Position numbers and translations under genes: made by a program
The notes under the pieces: model-generated
Database searches by the model: none
The model's input: only the letters and a program-made list of their open reading frames with translations
Told to the model about the DNA's origin: nothing
Shown here: positions 1 to 6,372 of the stretch, piece by piece
Layout of the letters: every line of letters begins with the position of its first letter
Position numbering within the stretch: the stretch's first letter is position 1
Assembly: GCA_023388235.1 (NCBI GenBank)
Contig: JAEWGQ010000252.1
Coordinates: 1-10,829, forward strand
Length of the DNA stretch: 10,829 bases
DNA from: Actinomycetes bacterium
Lineage (GTDB): Bacteria; Actinomycetota; Actinomycetes; Actinomycetales; Cellulomonadaceae
Direction: 5' to 3'

Positions 1-338
1 CCGGGCAGCAGCGTGGCGGCGGCCGACGGGAAGGCCGCGACCCGCACCCGGCCGGCGCGCAGGCTCGCGACCGCCGCGACCTCCTCCAGCGTGGCGGCCA
101 GGGCGGACTCGACCGCCGCGGCGTTGCGGGCGAGCACGAGCCCGGCCTCGGTGAGCCGCACCCCGCGTCCCGCGCGGACAACCACGGGCGTGCCGATCAT
201 CCGCTCCACGGCCCGCAGCTGCTGGCTCGCCGCCGGCTGCGTCAGGCCCAGCGCGTGGGCGGCGGCGGTCACGCTGCCCGTCTCGTGGACGGAGCGGACC
301 AGGCGGAGGGCGGCGGCGTCGAGCGTCCGGGCGGGCAC
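1..338 (-). CDS. LysR-type transcriptional regulator, N-terminal part
   Basis: The visible 112 residues are the N-terminal winged helix-turn-helix of a LysR-family regulator. After the GTG start come LDAAALRLVRSVHETGS, the helix-turn-helix stretch ALGLTQPAASQQLRAVE (about residues 29-45) and the wing ending RLTEAG, followed by the linker helix and the first strand of the effector domain (GRVRVAAFPS). The remaining C-terminal effector-binding domain lies left of the window. Such proteins usually control themselves and a divergent neighbour, here the class V PLP enzyme starting 78 bases away, so that enzyme is a likely target. I chose the GTG at 338 because TATGCT ends exactly six bases before it, the spacing of a leaderless mRNA. 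An in-frame ATG at 362 would add MRGAYARR, which is not typical LysR sequence. The family is clear; the effector is unknown. Confidence 0.9.
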   Translation of the reverse strand, partial: MPARTLDAAALRLVRSVHETGSVTAAAHALGLTQPAASQQLRAVERMIGTPVVVRAGRGVRLTEAGLVLARNAAAVESALAATLEEVAAVASLRAGRVRVAAFPSAAATLLP

Positions 339-344
339 CCGGCG

Positions 345-350
345 AGCATA
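345..350 (-). promoter_or_regulatory. -10 box for a leaderless LysR transcript
   Basis: TATGCT on the minus strand matches the actinobacterial TANNNT -10 pattern. Its last base is seven positions before the GTG at 338, so transcription would begin at the start codon. No convincing -35 is seen at 17-18 bases; TTGAGC lies 20 bases upstream. Assigned by position and motif only. Confidence 0.5.
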
Positions 351-403
351 AGCCCCCCGCATGGGTCGCGGCTCAAGTGCCCGTTGCGCGCATGTGCAGC
401 CGC

Positions 404-409
404 GGGGGA
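404..409 (+). promoter_or_regulatory. Ribosome binding site of the PLP enzyme
   Basis: GGGGGA lies seven bases before the GTG at 417 and ten before the GTG at 420. It is the only purine-rich run near the point where similarity to the family begins, and so decides the start against more upstream in-frame codons. Confidence 0.5.
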
Positions 410-416
410 CAGTCGG

Positions 417-1484
417 GTGGTGCGACGCCTCGACGACCTCCGCTCCGACTTCGCCCCCGCCCCGGGCTACCTGAACGCGGCCACCGCCGGGGTCCCGCCC
501 CGCCGGACCGTGGCGGCGCTGCACGCCGACCTGGACCGCTGGGGGAGCGGCGGGCTGGACGTGCCGCGGTACCAGGAGGCGGTCGCCACGGCGCGGGCGC
601 GGTTCGCCACGCTCACGCGGGTGCCCGCCGACCGGGTCGCGATCAGCTCGCAGGTGTCGGCCATGGTCGCGGTGGTCGCGGCCTCCCTGCCCGACGGCGC
701 CCGCGTCGTGTGCGTCGAGGGCGACTTCACGTCCACCGTGTACCCCTTCCTCGTGCAGGGCGGCCGGCTGGACGTCCGGCACGCCCCGCCGGACCACCTC
801 GCTGAGGCCGTGGTCCCGGGTGTGGACCTGGTCGCGTACTCGCTGGTGCAGTCGGCGACCGGCCAGGTGCTGGACGACGACGCGGTGCGCGCCGCGGCCC
901 GTGCGGCCGGAGCCAGGACGCTGTGCGACCTGACGCAGGCGGCGGGCTGGCTCCCCGTGGACGCCGGCCGCTACGACGTCACCGTCACGGCGGCGTACAA
1001 GTGGCTGTGCGGCCCGCGCGGCGCGGCGTTCCTGACCGTGGCCCCGGACGTCCTGGACCGCCTGCGACCGGTGCAGGCCGGGTGGTACGCGGGCGACGAC
1101 CCGTGGGCGTCCTGCTACGGCCCCGCGATGCACCTCGCGCCGGACGCGCGGCGGTTCGACGTGTCGCCCGCCTGGCAGGCGTGGCTGGGCGCCGCCGAGT
1201 CGCTCGACGCGTTCGCCGACGTGGACCCCGAGCAGGTGCGCGCGTACGACGTGGCCCTCGCGGACGCGTTCCGCGCGGGGCTCGGCCTGCCTCCCGGTGG
1301 CAGCGCGGTGGTCAGCCTGCCCGACGCGGACGGGGCGCTGCGCGCGGCGCTGGAGGCGGCGGGGTGCCGCGTCGCGGGCAGGGCCGGGCGCGTGCGGCTC
1401 GCGTTCCACGTCCGGAACGACGGGGAGGACGTGGCGCGGGCGCTCGCGGCGCTGGGTCCGGCGGCGGAGCGCGTAGCGGTCTGA
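417..1484 (+). CDS. Class V aminotransferase-fold PLP-dependent enzyme
   Basis: A 355-residue fold-type I PLP enzyme of the class V aminotransferase/cysteine desulfurase-like superfamily. Visible landmarks are the N-terminal FAPAPGYLNAATAGVPPR segment, a phosphate-binding ISSQVS stretch near residue 77, the PLP-ring aspartate in DLTQAAG (D171) and the Schiff-base lysine in AAYKWLCGPRG (K195). The small C-terminal domain ends after RVRLAFHVRNDGEDVARAL. The motifs are complete, so it should be active, but the substrate cannot be read from sequence; kynureninase-, isopenicillin epimerase- and EgtE-like members share this layout, and no ergothioneine genes are nearby to support EgtE. The GTG at 417 has GGGGGA seven bases upstream; the next codon is also GTG and could serve. 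It is divergent from a LysR gene and is probably controlled by it. Confidence 0.87.
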   Translation: MVRRLDDLRSDFAPAPGYLNAATAGVPPRRTVAALHADLDRWGSGGLDVPRYQEAVATARARFATLTRVPADRVAISSQVSAMVAVVAASLPDGARVVCVEGDFTSTVYPFLVQGGRLDVRHAPPDHLAEAVVPGVDLVAYSLVQSATGQVLDDDAVRAAARAAGARTLCDLTQAAGWLPVDAGRYDVTVTAAYKWLCGPRGAAFLTVAPDVLDRLRPVQAGWYAGDDPWASCYGPAMHLAPDARRFDVSPAWQAWLGAAESLDAFADVDPEQVRAYDVALADAFRAGLGLPPGGSAVVSLPDADGALRAALEAAGCRVAGRAGRVRLAFHVRNDGEDVARALAALGPAAERVAV

Positions 1485-1645
1485 CCGCGCACCCGACGGG
1501 TCCGCGCGCCGCGCGGAGGGGACGGACGGCGCGCTGCCCGGACGCGGCGGGCGGCGGGGGCGCAGACTCTGCGGGAACGCGGGGCGCTGCGGGGCCGCGG
1601 GGCGCGGGGTGCGGTACGGAGCAGCGCGGGAGGCGCTGCCGGGGA

Positions 1646-1675
1646 GCGGCGCACGACCGGGCGGCCGTGCGCCGC
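1646..1675. terminator. Hairpin between converging genes
   Basis: A perfect 10-bp inverted repeat (GCGGCGCACG at 1646-1655, its complement at 1666-1675) with a 10-base spacer begins five bases beyond the lexA stop codon. It sits between the convergent PLP enzyme and lexA, the expected place for a shared terminator. No T-tract follows on either strand, so the function is inferred from position and stability. Confidence 0.55.
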
Positions 1676-1680
1676 CGGGC

Positions 1681-2424
1681 TCAGAGCGCCCGGAGGACGG
1701 AGACGACGCGGCCCAGCACCTGGGCGTGGTCGCCGTCGATCGGGGAGTACGCGGGGTTCTGGGGGAGCAGCCACACGTGGCCGTCCTGCCGCTTCAGCGT
1801 CTTGACGGTGGCCTCGCCGTCGAGCATCGCCGCGACGATCTCCCCGTTCTCCGCCACGGGCTGGCGGCGGACGACCACCCAGTCGCCGTCGCAAATCGCC
1901 GCGTCGACCATCGAGTCGCCGACGACCTTGAGCAGGAAGAGCTGGCCCGCGCCGACGAGCTGGCGGGGCAGCGGGAAGACGTCCTCGACCAGCTGCTCGG
2001 CGAGGATCGGCCCACCGGCGGCGATGCGCCCGACCACGGGCACGTAGGCGGCCTCGGGAGCGCCCTCGCGCGCGGCGGTGTCCTCGTCGCCGATCCCGGG
2101 CACGCCGGGCAGGGGCGCCACGCCGCGCGAGTCGTCCGGCTGCACGACCTCGATGGCGCGGGGGCGGTTCGGGTCCCGCCGCAGGTAGCCCTTGCGCTCG
2201 AGCGCGGTCAGCTGGTGCTTCACGCTGGACGGGCTGGTCAGGCCGACGGCGTCGCCGATCTCGCGCATGCTCGGCGGGTAGCCGCGCGACTCGACCGACG
2301 CGCGCACGGTCTCGAGCACGAGGCGCTGGCGCGGGGTCAGCCCGTCGCCGTCCGGCTGCAGCTCCACGACGGCGACGTCGTCCCCACCGGTGCTCGCCGT
2401 GGCGCCCGTTCCCTGGCCGGCCAT
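1681..2424 (-). CDS. lexA: LexA SOS-response repressor
   Basis: LexA represses DNA-damage genes and cleaves itself when stimulated by RecA filaments. The 247-residue protein has an N-terminal winged helix domain ([22 protein letters not shown] from about residue 29; recognition region [22 protein letters not shown] at 60-81). A linker leads to the C-terminal S24 peptidase domain. The scissile Ala-Gly is in RIAAGGP (A136-G137), the nucleophile is S171 in [11 protein letters not shown], and the general base is K208 in [10 protein letters not shown], so it should be cleavable. Length fits actinobacterial LexA. The ATG at 2424 is preceded by GGGAGAGGAC; an in-frame upstream start at 2487 would add an atypical Arg-rich tail. 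Autoregulation is supported by a LexA box overlapping the -35 about 180 bases upstream. Confidence 0.97.
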   Translation of the reverse strand: MAGQGTGATASTGGDDVAVVELQPDGDGLTPRQRLVLETVRASVESRGYPPSMREIGDAVGLTSPSSVKHQLTALERKGYLRRDPNRPRAIEVVQPDDSRGVAPLPGVPGIGDEDTAAREGAPEAAYVPVVGRIAAGGPILAEQLVEDVFPLPRQLVGAGQLFLLKVVGDSMVDAAICDGDWVVVRRQPVAENGEIVAAMLDGEATVKTLKRQDGHVWLLPQNPAYSPIDGDHAQVLGRVVSVLRAL

Positions 2425-2577
2425 GTCCTCTCCCGTCGTCCGCGACGCCGGTGCGCGTCGCACCCGTCCGCCGTGCGGGGCGCGCACCCCGGCTGGTCAC
2501 GGTGCCCGGGGCGGTCCGCGGACGGGCCGCCGGGCGGGCGTGTCAGACCCTCGTGGTGCGCTGTACCCGACGTCCCG

Positions 2578-2606
2578 AGCGTAGGGGTCGCGGCCAGGCG
2601 TTTCAA
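2578..2606 (-). promoter_or_regulatory. lexA promoter
   Basis: On the minus strand TTGAAA (2601-2606) and TACGCT (2578-2583) are separated by exactly 17 bases, close to the housekeeping sigma consensus of actinobacteria. The -35 overlaps the LexA box at 2603-2618, so bound LexA would block the promoter. The start would be near 2571, giving a 5' leader of about 147 bases. Confidence 0.72.
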
Positions 2607-2618
2607 ACACCTGTTCGA
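2603..2618. promoter_or_regulatory. LexA (SOS) box 1, lexA side
   Basis: TCAAAC-ACCT-GTTCGA matches the TCGAAC-N4-GTTCGA operator of Gram-positive LexA with one change in the left half-site. It overlaps the lexA -35 element, as expected for autoregulation. Confidence 0.88.
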
Positions 2619-2670
2619 CCGTGTCTCGACATCGCGCGGAGGGTGTGGTTGAGTTCGTACAGACGTTCGA

Positions 2671-2686
2671 ACGAACAGGTGTTCGA
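2671..2686. promoter_or_regulatory. LexA (SOS) box 2, LysM-gene side
   Basis: ACGAAC-AGGT-GTTCGA contains the full CGAAC-N4-GTTCG core palindrome at 2672-2685. It lies 30 bases upstream of the LysM start and should make that gene DNA-damage inducible. A 10-bp palindrome CGTTCGAACG (2664-2673) abuts it, and a further GTTCG half-site is at 2653. No clear -35/-10 pair was found for the plus strand here. Confidence 0.88.
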
Positions 2687-2704
2687 GGGGTCGCCCGGCG
2701 GCCC

Positions 2705-2710
2705 AGGAGG
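2705..2710 (+). promoter_or_regulatory. Ribosome binding site of the LysM gene
   Basis: A perfect AGGAGG. It is six bases before the GTG at 2717 and twelve before the ATG at 2723, which favours the GTG start on spacing. Confidence 0.65.
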
Positions 2711-2716
2711 GAAGTG

Positions 2717-3220
2717 GTGGAGATGAGCGCCATCGCAGCGCACCCGCGGGTCGTCCCGACGATCGGTCCCCGGACCGTCCGGCCCACCCGGGTGGCACGT
2801 GCAGCCGCCCCCGCGCGGACCGCCTCCGTCGTCCGGACCGCTCCCGTCGCCCGTGCGGCGGCTACCGCCCGGACCGCTCCCGTCGCCGCGACGGCCGCGG
2901 CCGTCCGGACCGCTCCCGCCGAGGCGCCGGCGCGGCTGCACCTCACGCGCCGTGGGCGCGTCGTGCTGGTGCTGCTCGCCCTGCTCGTGGTCGTCGCCGG
3001 CGTCATGGGCGGGCGGGCCGTCGCCGACGCCCCGCGGCAGGCCACCGAGGTGACCACGCACGCGGTCGTCGCGGGGGAGACGCTCTGGCAGATCGCCTCC
3101 GACGTGGCCGCCCCGGGCGAGGACGTGCGGGACGTGGTGCTGCGCCTGCAGGACCTCAACGGGCTGCCGGACTCCTCGCTGATCGCGGGCCAGGTCCTCC
3201 TGCTGCCGGCCGGGTCCTGA
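2717..3220 (+). CDS. SOS-controlled membrane LysM protein, probable cell division inhibitor
   Basis: A 167-residue protein (165 from the alternative ATG at 2723). Residues 1-75 are low-complexity, rich in Ala, Arg, Pro and Thr, with degenerate hexapeptides such as VRTAPV/ARTAPV. Then come a basic patch (RLHLTRRGR), one transmembrane segment (VVLVLLALLVVVAGVM, about 82-97) and an outside LysM domain (THAVVAGETLWQIASDVA to AGQVLLLPAGS, about 114-166) that should bind peptidoglycan. Orientation would be N-in, C-out. Divergence from lexA, a LexA box in the promoter and the short TM-LysM layout match YneA of Bacillus and ChiZ (Rv2719c) of Mycobacterium, and the lexA-adjacent position also matches DivS of Corynebacterium. 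These delay division after DNA damage. Function is inferred from context and layout; no hydrolase active site is visible. Start choice is uncertain by two codons. Confidence 0.88.
   Translation: MEMSAIAAHPRVVPTIGPRTVRPTRVARAAAPARTASVVRTAPVARAAATARTAPVAATAAAVRTAPAEAPARLHLTRRGRVVLVLLALLVVVAGVMGGRAVADAPRQATEVTTHAVVAGETLWQIASDVAAPGEDVRDVVLRLQDLNGLPDSSLIAGQVLLLPAGS
2831..2921 (+). repeat. 36-bp-period repeat inside the LysM gene
   Basis: The core GGACCGCTCCCG recurs at 2835, 2871 and 2907, exactly 36 bases apart, with flanking bases also alike (about 20 of 21 in the best pair). It encodes three RTAP motifs twelve residues apart in the cytoplasmic tail. A weaker 18-base sub-period (six residues) is visible as RTASV, RTAPV, RAAAT, RTAPV, ATAAA, RTAPA. 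It looks like tandem duplication of a coding unit. Confidence 0.7.
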
Positions 3221-3363
3221 CCCGAGTCGTATCTTCCCGGCGCTCCGGCGCTCTGGCGTGCTGGCGTCGGGCACTCGCGCAGCTGCCGCGGCGCGGCGTC
3301 GTCGCTGGTCGGCGCACTGCACCACCCGTCCCGCCACATGCTGGGATTAACGAAACTCCCCGC
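3221..3363. other. Non-coding stretch after the LysM gene
   Basis: No convincing gene, and no clear terminator directly behind the LysM stop. Short CGGCG and CTGGCG runs repeat between about 3240 and 3290. GC content drops near 3343-3380 (GGATTAACGAAAC and onward), unusual for this window, and this introduces the promoter-like sequence described separately. Confidence 0.5.
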
Positions 3364-3393
3364 TTGCGTAATTGGAGATCTCGCCTCTAGGGT
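3364..3393 (+). promoter_or_regulatory. Promoter-like sequence for a small RNA
   Basis: TTGCGT (3364-3369) and TAGGGT (3388-3393) are 18 bases apart inside the most AT-rich patch of the gap. The -10 fits TANNNT. Transcription would start near 3400. No ribosome binding site plus start codon follows at a gene-like distance. Confidence 0.5.
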
Positions 3394-3399
3394 GGTGCC

Positions 3400-3570
3400 A
3401 CCTCGAACGGCTGGCTGGGGGGCTCGCCGCGAGGGACGCGCCGTCGTCGCAGCCCACGGGCTCGACGCAGGGGCGTGCAGCAACCGTCCGCACGAGGCGA
3501 GTCGTCGCGGACGAGACGGGACGGGGGCGTCCCCACGAGGGTGGCCGCAGGAGCGGCCACCCTCGTCGTC
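3400..3570 (+). ncRNA. Candidate structured small RNA upstream of nrdR
   Basis: Between a promoter-like sequence and a strong terminator lie about 165 bases with no credible reading frame and several consecutive hairpins. One is near 3453-3476 (CGTCG, bulged C, AGCC, loop CACG, GGCTCGACG). A second is at 3485-3513 (7 bp, one bulged base, 4 bp, six-base loop). A third is at 3518-3533 (GGGACG, GGGG loop, CGTCCC). The 14-bp terminator stem follows at once. nrdR has its own promoter downstream, so this is more likely a stand-alone RNA than a leader. I do not recognise it as tmRNA, SRP RNA, 6S or a known riboswitch. Alternative: the 3' end of a long LysM transcript that finishes at this terminator. 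The evidence is structural only. Confidence 0.45.
3535..3570 (+). terminator. Strong intrinsic-type terminator
   Basis: A perfect 14-bp stem (3535-3548 with 3553-3566) closes on the tetraloop AGGA. The plus-strand tail CGTCGTCTGTC is only mildly T-rich, as is common at high GC. It separates the upstream transcript (small RNA or LysM mRNA) from nrdR. Confidence 0.8.
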
Positions 3571-3658
3571 TGTCGGGCGCGCCCGCCGCGGACGACGGCG
3601 GTCGCGTGCGAGACGGCGTGACCCCGCGCGGACGGGAACGGCGCCGCACGGGACCGTG

Positions 3659-3688
3659 TTGCACCGTCCGCGGCGCGGGTCCTACCGT
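3659..3688 (+). promoter_or_regulatory. nrdR promoter
   Basis: TTGCAC (3659-3664) and TACCGT (3683-3688) are separated by 18 bases, downstream of the terminator and about 74 bases before the nrdR start. Both hexamers fit the housekeeping sigma pattern. The 5' leader would be roughly 67 bases. Confidence 0.62.
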
Positions 3689-3761
3689 GTCCCGGTCGTC
3701 CGGCCCGGCACGGCGCCCGCCGCCGCCCCGACCGCACGACCACGGATCCGCAGGAGGCCCC

Positions 3762-4262
3762 ATGCACTGCCCGTTCTGCCGCCACGCGGACTCGCGCGTC
3801 GTCGACTCGCGCACCTCGGACGACGGCCTGTCCATCCGCCGCCGGCGCCAGTGCCCGCAGTGCAACCGCCGCTTCTCCACGATCGAGACCGCGAGTCTCT
3901 CCGTGGTCAAGCGTTCCGGAGCCACGGAGCCGTTCAGCCGCGAGAAGATCGTCAACGGCGTCCGCAAGGCCTGCCAGGGGCGGCCCGTGAGCGAGGACGA
4001 CCTCGCCATCCTCGCCCAGCGCGTGGAGGAGACCCTGCGCGCCAGCGGCAGCGCCGAGCTCGACGCGTACGAGATCGGCCTGGCCATCCTCGGGCCGCTG
4101 CGTGACCTCGACGAGGTCGCCTACCTGCGGTTCGCGAGCGTCTACCAGGCGTTCGACAGCCTGGACGACTTCGAGGCCGCGATCACCGTGCTGCGCGCCG
4201 AGAACGAGGTCGCGCGGCAGGCAGCCGCCGACGGCGCCGACGAGGCCGGCGCCGCGTCCTGA
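3762..4262 (+). CDS. nrdR: Transcriptional repressor NrdR
   Basis: NrdR senses ATP/dATP and represses ribonucleotide reductase operons. The 166-residue protein begins with the zinc ribbon MHCPFC (C3, C6) and CPQC (C31, C34), with the basic DNA-binding run SIRRRRQC between them. An ATP-cone follows ([20 protein letters not shown] from about residue 48, through [29 protein letters not shown]). Length is at the upper end for the family because of an Ala/Glu-rich tail. The ATG at 3762 is preceded by AGGAGG at a short four-base spacing. No nrd structural genes are in the window, so its targets lie elsewhere. Its position after lexA and the LysM gene is shared with Mycobacterium (Rv2720, Rv2719c, Rv2718c). 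Confidence 0.97.
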   Translation: MHCPFCRHADSRVVDSRTSDDGLSIRRRRQCPQCNRRFSTIETASLSVVKRSGATEPFSREKIVNGVRKACQGRPVSEDDLAILAQRVEETLRASGSAELDAYEIGLAILGPLRDLDEVAYLRFASVYQAFDSLDDFEAAITVLRAENEVARQAAADGADEAGAAS

Positions 4263-4322
4263 CCCCGGCCGCGCAGCGCGCCCACCAGGCGGTCCGCCCG
4301 CCGCACCGCCCGGTCGGCGGAC

Positions 4323-4328
4323 TACGCT
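4323..4328 (+). promoter_or_regulatory. -10 box for a leaderless S9 peptidase mRNA
   Basis: TACGCT ends seven bases before the GTG at 4336, and no Shine-Dalgarno sequence is present in the 73-base gap after nrdR. This suggests the peptidase is transcribed separately as a leaderless mRNA. No -35 match is seen. A weak 6-bp hairpin (GGCGGT at 4288, ACCGCC at 4305) lies just upstream. Confidence 0.45.
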
Positions 4329-4335
4329 CGACGGC

Positions 4336-6357
4336 GTGATCCCTGCCGACCTGTCGCTGCTGCACACCCCTGGAACCCCCGCGATCGCCCCCGACGGCTC
4401 GTACGCCGTCGTGTCGCGCACCGCGCCCGACCTCGACGCCGATGAGTACACCGGCGCGCTGTGGCGCGTGGCGACGGACGGGTCCGCGCCGCCGGTCCGC
4501 CTCACCCGCGGGCACCGGGACACCGACCCGCAGGTCTCCCCGGACGGCCGGTGGGTGGCCTTCCTGCGCGCCGAGCCGAAGGGCCGCCCGCAGCTGCACG
4601 TCGTCGAGGCCACCGGCGGGGAGCCGGTGCGCCTGACCGACGCGCCGCTCGGCGTCGGTGCGGCGCGGTTCTCCCCGGACGGCACCGCGATCGCGTACCT
4701 CGCGCGCGTCCCCGAGGAGGGGCGGTACTCCCCGGAGGTCGACGCCGGTGCCGAGCGCCCTCGCCACATCACCGAGCTGCCCTACCGCAACGACGGCGTC
4801 GGCTTCACGCGGGACAAGCGCCGGCGGGTGTTCGTGCTGGACGTCCCGTCCGACCCCGCGACCCGCAGCGCGGCGCCCGCGGGCGACGCCCCCGGCTCCC
4901 GCCAGGTCACGGACGGCGAGGTGGACGTCGAGCAGGTCGCCTGGCTGCCGGACGGCCGGTACCTCGTGGCGGTGGCCGCGCGGCACGCGGCGCGCGACCG
5001 GGACCTGCGCGCCGACGCGGTCCTCGTGGACACGGCGGTCGACGGCGACCGGACGCTGCTCCCGCTGACCGACGCGGACGCCGGCAGCACCCTCGCGGTG
5101 TCCGTCGCGCTGCCGAGCCGCGACGGGCGCACCCTGTGGCTGCTCGCGCAGGACATGGGCCCGTCGGGCCGTGACTTCGTCGCGCGGCAGACCGGCCTGT
5201 ACCGGCTGCCCCTGGCGCCCGCCGCCGGCGCGCCGGTGCCGGACGGGACGCCGGTGCGCGTCACGGACGCGGAGGCGGTCGACCTCGACCCGGGCACCGT
5301 CGCGGTGACCGCGGACGGCGTGCTCGCGGGCGTCCTGCACCGCGGGACGGTGCTGCTGCGCGAGCACCGCGCGGACGGCACCGTCCGGGACGTGCTGACC
5401 GGACCCGTCGCCGCGCACGGCGTGGCGGTGGCGGCCGCCGCGCCGGTCGCCGTGGCCGCGGTGGCCGGTCCCGCCACGTCGGGCGACGTGCACGCGGTCG
5501 ACCTCGCCGCGGGCACGAGCCGGGTGCTCACCGACTGGTCGGCCCCGCTGCGCGCGACGGGCCGCGTCCGCGTCCCCGCGGAGCTCGAGGCCACCGCGCC
5601 CGACGGCTACCCGGTGCACGGCTGGGTCGTGACGCCGGACCCGGAGCGGTTCGCCGGCCCGCACCCGACGATCCTCATGATCCACGGCGGCCCGTACGCG
5701 CAGTACACGGTCGGGCTGTTCGACGAGGTGCAGACCCTCGCCGAGGCCGGCTACGCCGTCGTCTACGGCAACCCGCGCGGCTCGGCGGGCTACGGCTCGG
5801 CGCACGGCGCGGCCATCCGGCACGGCTTCGGCACGGTGGACACGGACGACGTGCTCGCCCTGCTCGACGCCGCGCTGGCCGACCCGGCCCTGGACGCGGG
5901 GCGCGTGGGGGTCATGGGCGGGTCGTACGGCGGGTACCTGACCGCGTGGCTGACGACCCGGACCGACCGGTTCGCGGCGGCGATCGTCGAGCGCGGGTTC
6001 CTGGACCCGGTGAGCTTCGTCGGGTCGAGCGACATCGGCTGGTTCTTCGGCCTGGAGTACCTGGGCGACGGCGACTCGGAGGAGGAGCGCGCCGCGGTGG
6101 CCGCGCAGTCGCCGATGGCGCACGTCGCGCGGGTCACGACGCCGACGCTGGTGATCCACTCCGAGCAGGACTGGCGGTGCCCGGTCGAGCAGGGTCAGCG
6201 CTGGTTCGTCGAGCTCAAGCGGCGCGGGGTGCCGGCCGAGCTGCTGCTGTTCCCGGGCGAGGGGCACGAGCTGACGCGCTCGGGCCGCCCGCAGCACCGG
6301 CTCGTGCGGTTCGAGCACGTGCTCGACTGGTGGGCGCGGCAGCTGCCCGTGGCCTGA
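4336..6357 (+). CDS. S9-family prolyl oligopeptidase / acylaminoacyl peptidase-like serine peptidase
   Basis: A 673-residue two-domain peptidase with no signal peptide, so probably cytoplasmic. The N-terminal part (to about residue 400) is a beta-propeller with recurring SPDG blades (DPQVSPDGRWVAFLRAE, ARFSPDGTAIAYLAR, AWLPDGRYLV). The C-terminal alpha/beta-hydrolase domain shows MIHGGPYAQY, the GNPRGSAGYG oxyanion region, the nucleophile S530 in GGSYGGYLTAW, D612 in HSEQDWRCP and H644 in GEGHEL. The triad is intact and in family order. Members cleave short peptides or N-acylated residues; the specificity here cannot be deduced. The GTG at 4336 fits both the beginning of the propeller and a leaderless start. 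It ends in front of a strong palindrome and converges on the CoA ligase. Confidence 0.92.
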   Translation: MIPADLSLLHTPGTPAIAPDGSYAVVSRTAPDLDADEYTGALWRVATDGSAPPVRLTRGHRDTDPQVSPDGRWVAFLRAEPKGRPQLHVVEATGGEPVRLTDAPLGVGAARFSPDGTAIAYLARVPEEGRYSPEVDAGAERPRHITELPYRNDGVGFTRDKRRRVFVLDVPSDPATRSAAPAGDAPGSRQVTDGEVDVEQVAWLPDGRYLVAVAARHAARDRDLRADAVLVDTAVDGDRTLLPLTDADAGSTLAVSVALPSRDGRTLWLLAQDMGPSGRDFVARQTGLYRLPLAPAAGAPVPDGTPVRVTDAEAVDLDPGTVAVTADGVLAGVLHRGTVLLREHRADGTVRDVLTGPVAAHGVAVAAAAPVAVAAVAGPATSGDVHAVDLAAGTSRVLTDWSAPLRATGRVRVPAELEATAPDGYPVHGWVVTPDPERFAGPHPTILMIHGGPYAQYTVGLFDEVQTLAEAGYAVVYGNPRGSAGYGSAHGAAIRHGFGTVDTDDVLALLDAALADPALDAGRVGVMGGSYGGYLTAWLTTRTDRFAAAIVERGFLDPVSFVGSSDIGWFFGLEYLGDGDSEEERAAVAAQSPMAHVARVTTPTLVIHSEQDWRCPVEQGQRWFVELKRRGVPAELLLFPGEGHELTRSGRPQHRLVRFEHVLDWWARQLPVA

Positions 6358-6372
6358 CCGCCGGCACGGCGA

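Noticed and set aside
255..416. An N-terminal extension of the PLP enzyme back to 255
   Set aside because: It would overlap the LysR gene on the other strand, and family similarity begins only after 417.
1485..1645. Extra gene between the PLP enzyme and lexA
   Set aside because: Only GC-rich sequence without a start, ribosome binding site or recognisable product was found.
2425..2487. A longer LexA starting at 2487
   Set aside because: The extension is Arg-rich and atypical, while the ATG at 2424 has a good Shine-Dalgarno sequence.
2831..2921. A CRISPR-like array because of the regular 36-bp spacing
   Set aside because: The repeats are in frame within a coding region, degenerate, and the spacers are repeats of the same unit rather than unique sequence.
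3475..3621. A 48-codon frame starting GTG inside the candidate small RNA
   Set aside because: It runs straight through the terminator stem, has no ribosome binding site and no protein-like composition.
3400..3761. A cobalamin riboswitch ahead of nrdR, as in Streptomyces nrdRJ
   Set aside because: None of the conserved B12-box or core sequences could be found, a separate promoter lies after the terminator, and no nrdJ follows.
4183..6318. A very long open frame antisense to the S9 peptidase
   Set aside because: Its codon usage is a mirror of the GC-rich peptidase gene, it has no recognisable domain, and the plus strand encodes a complete catalytic triad.
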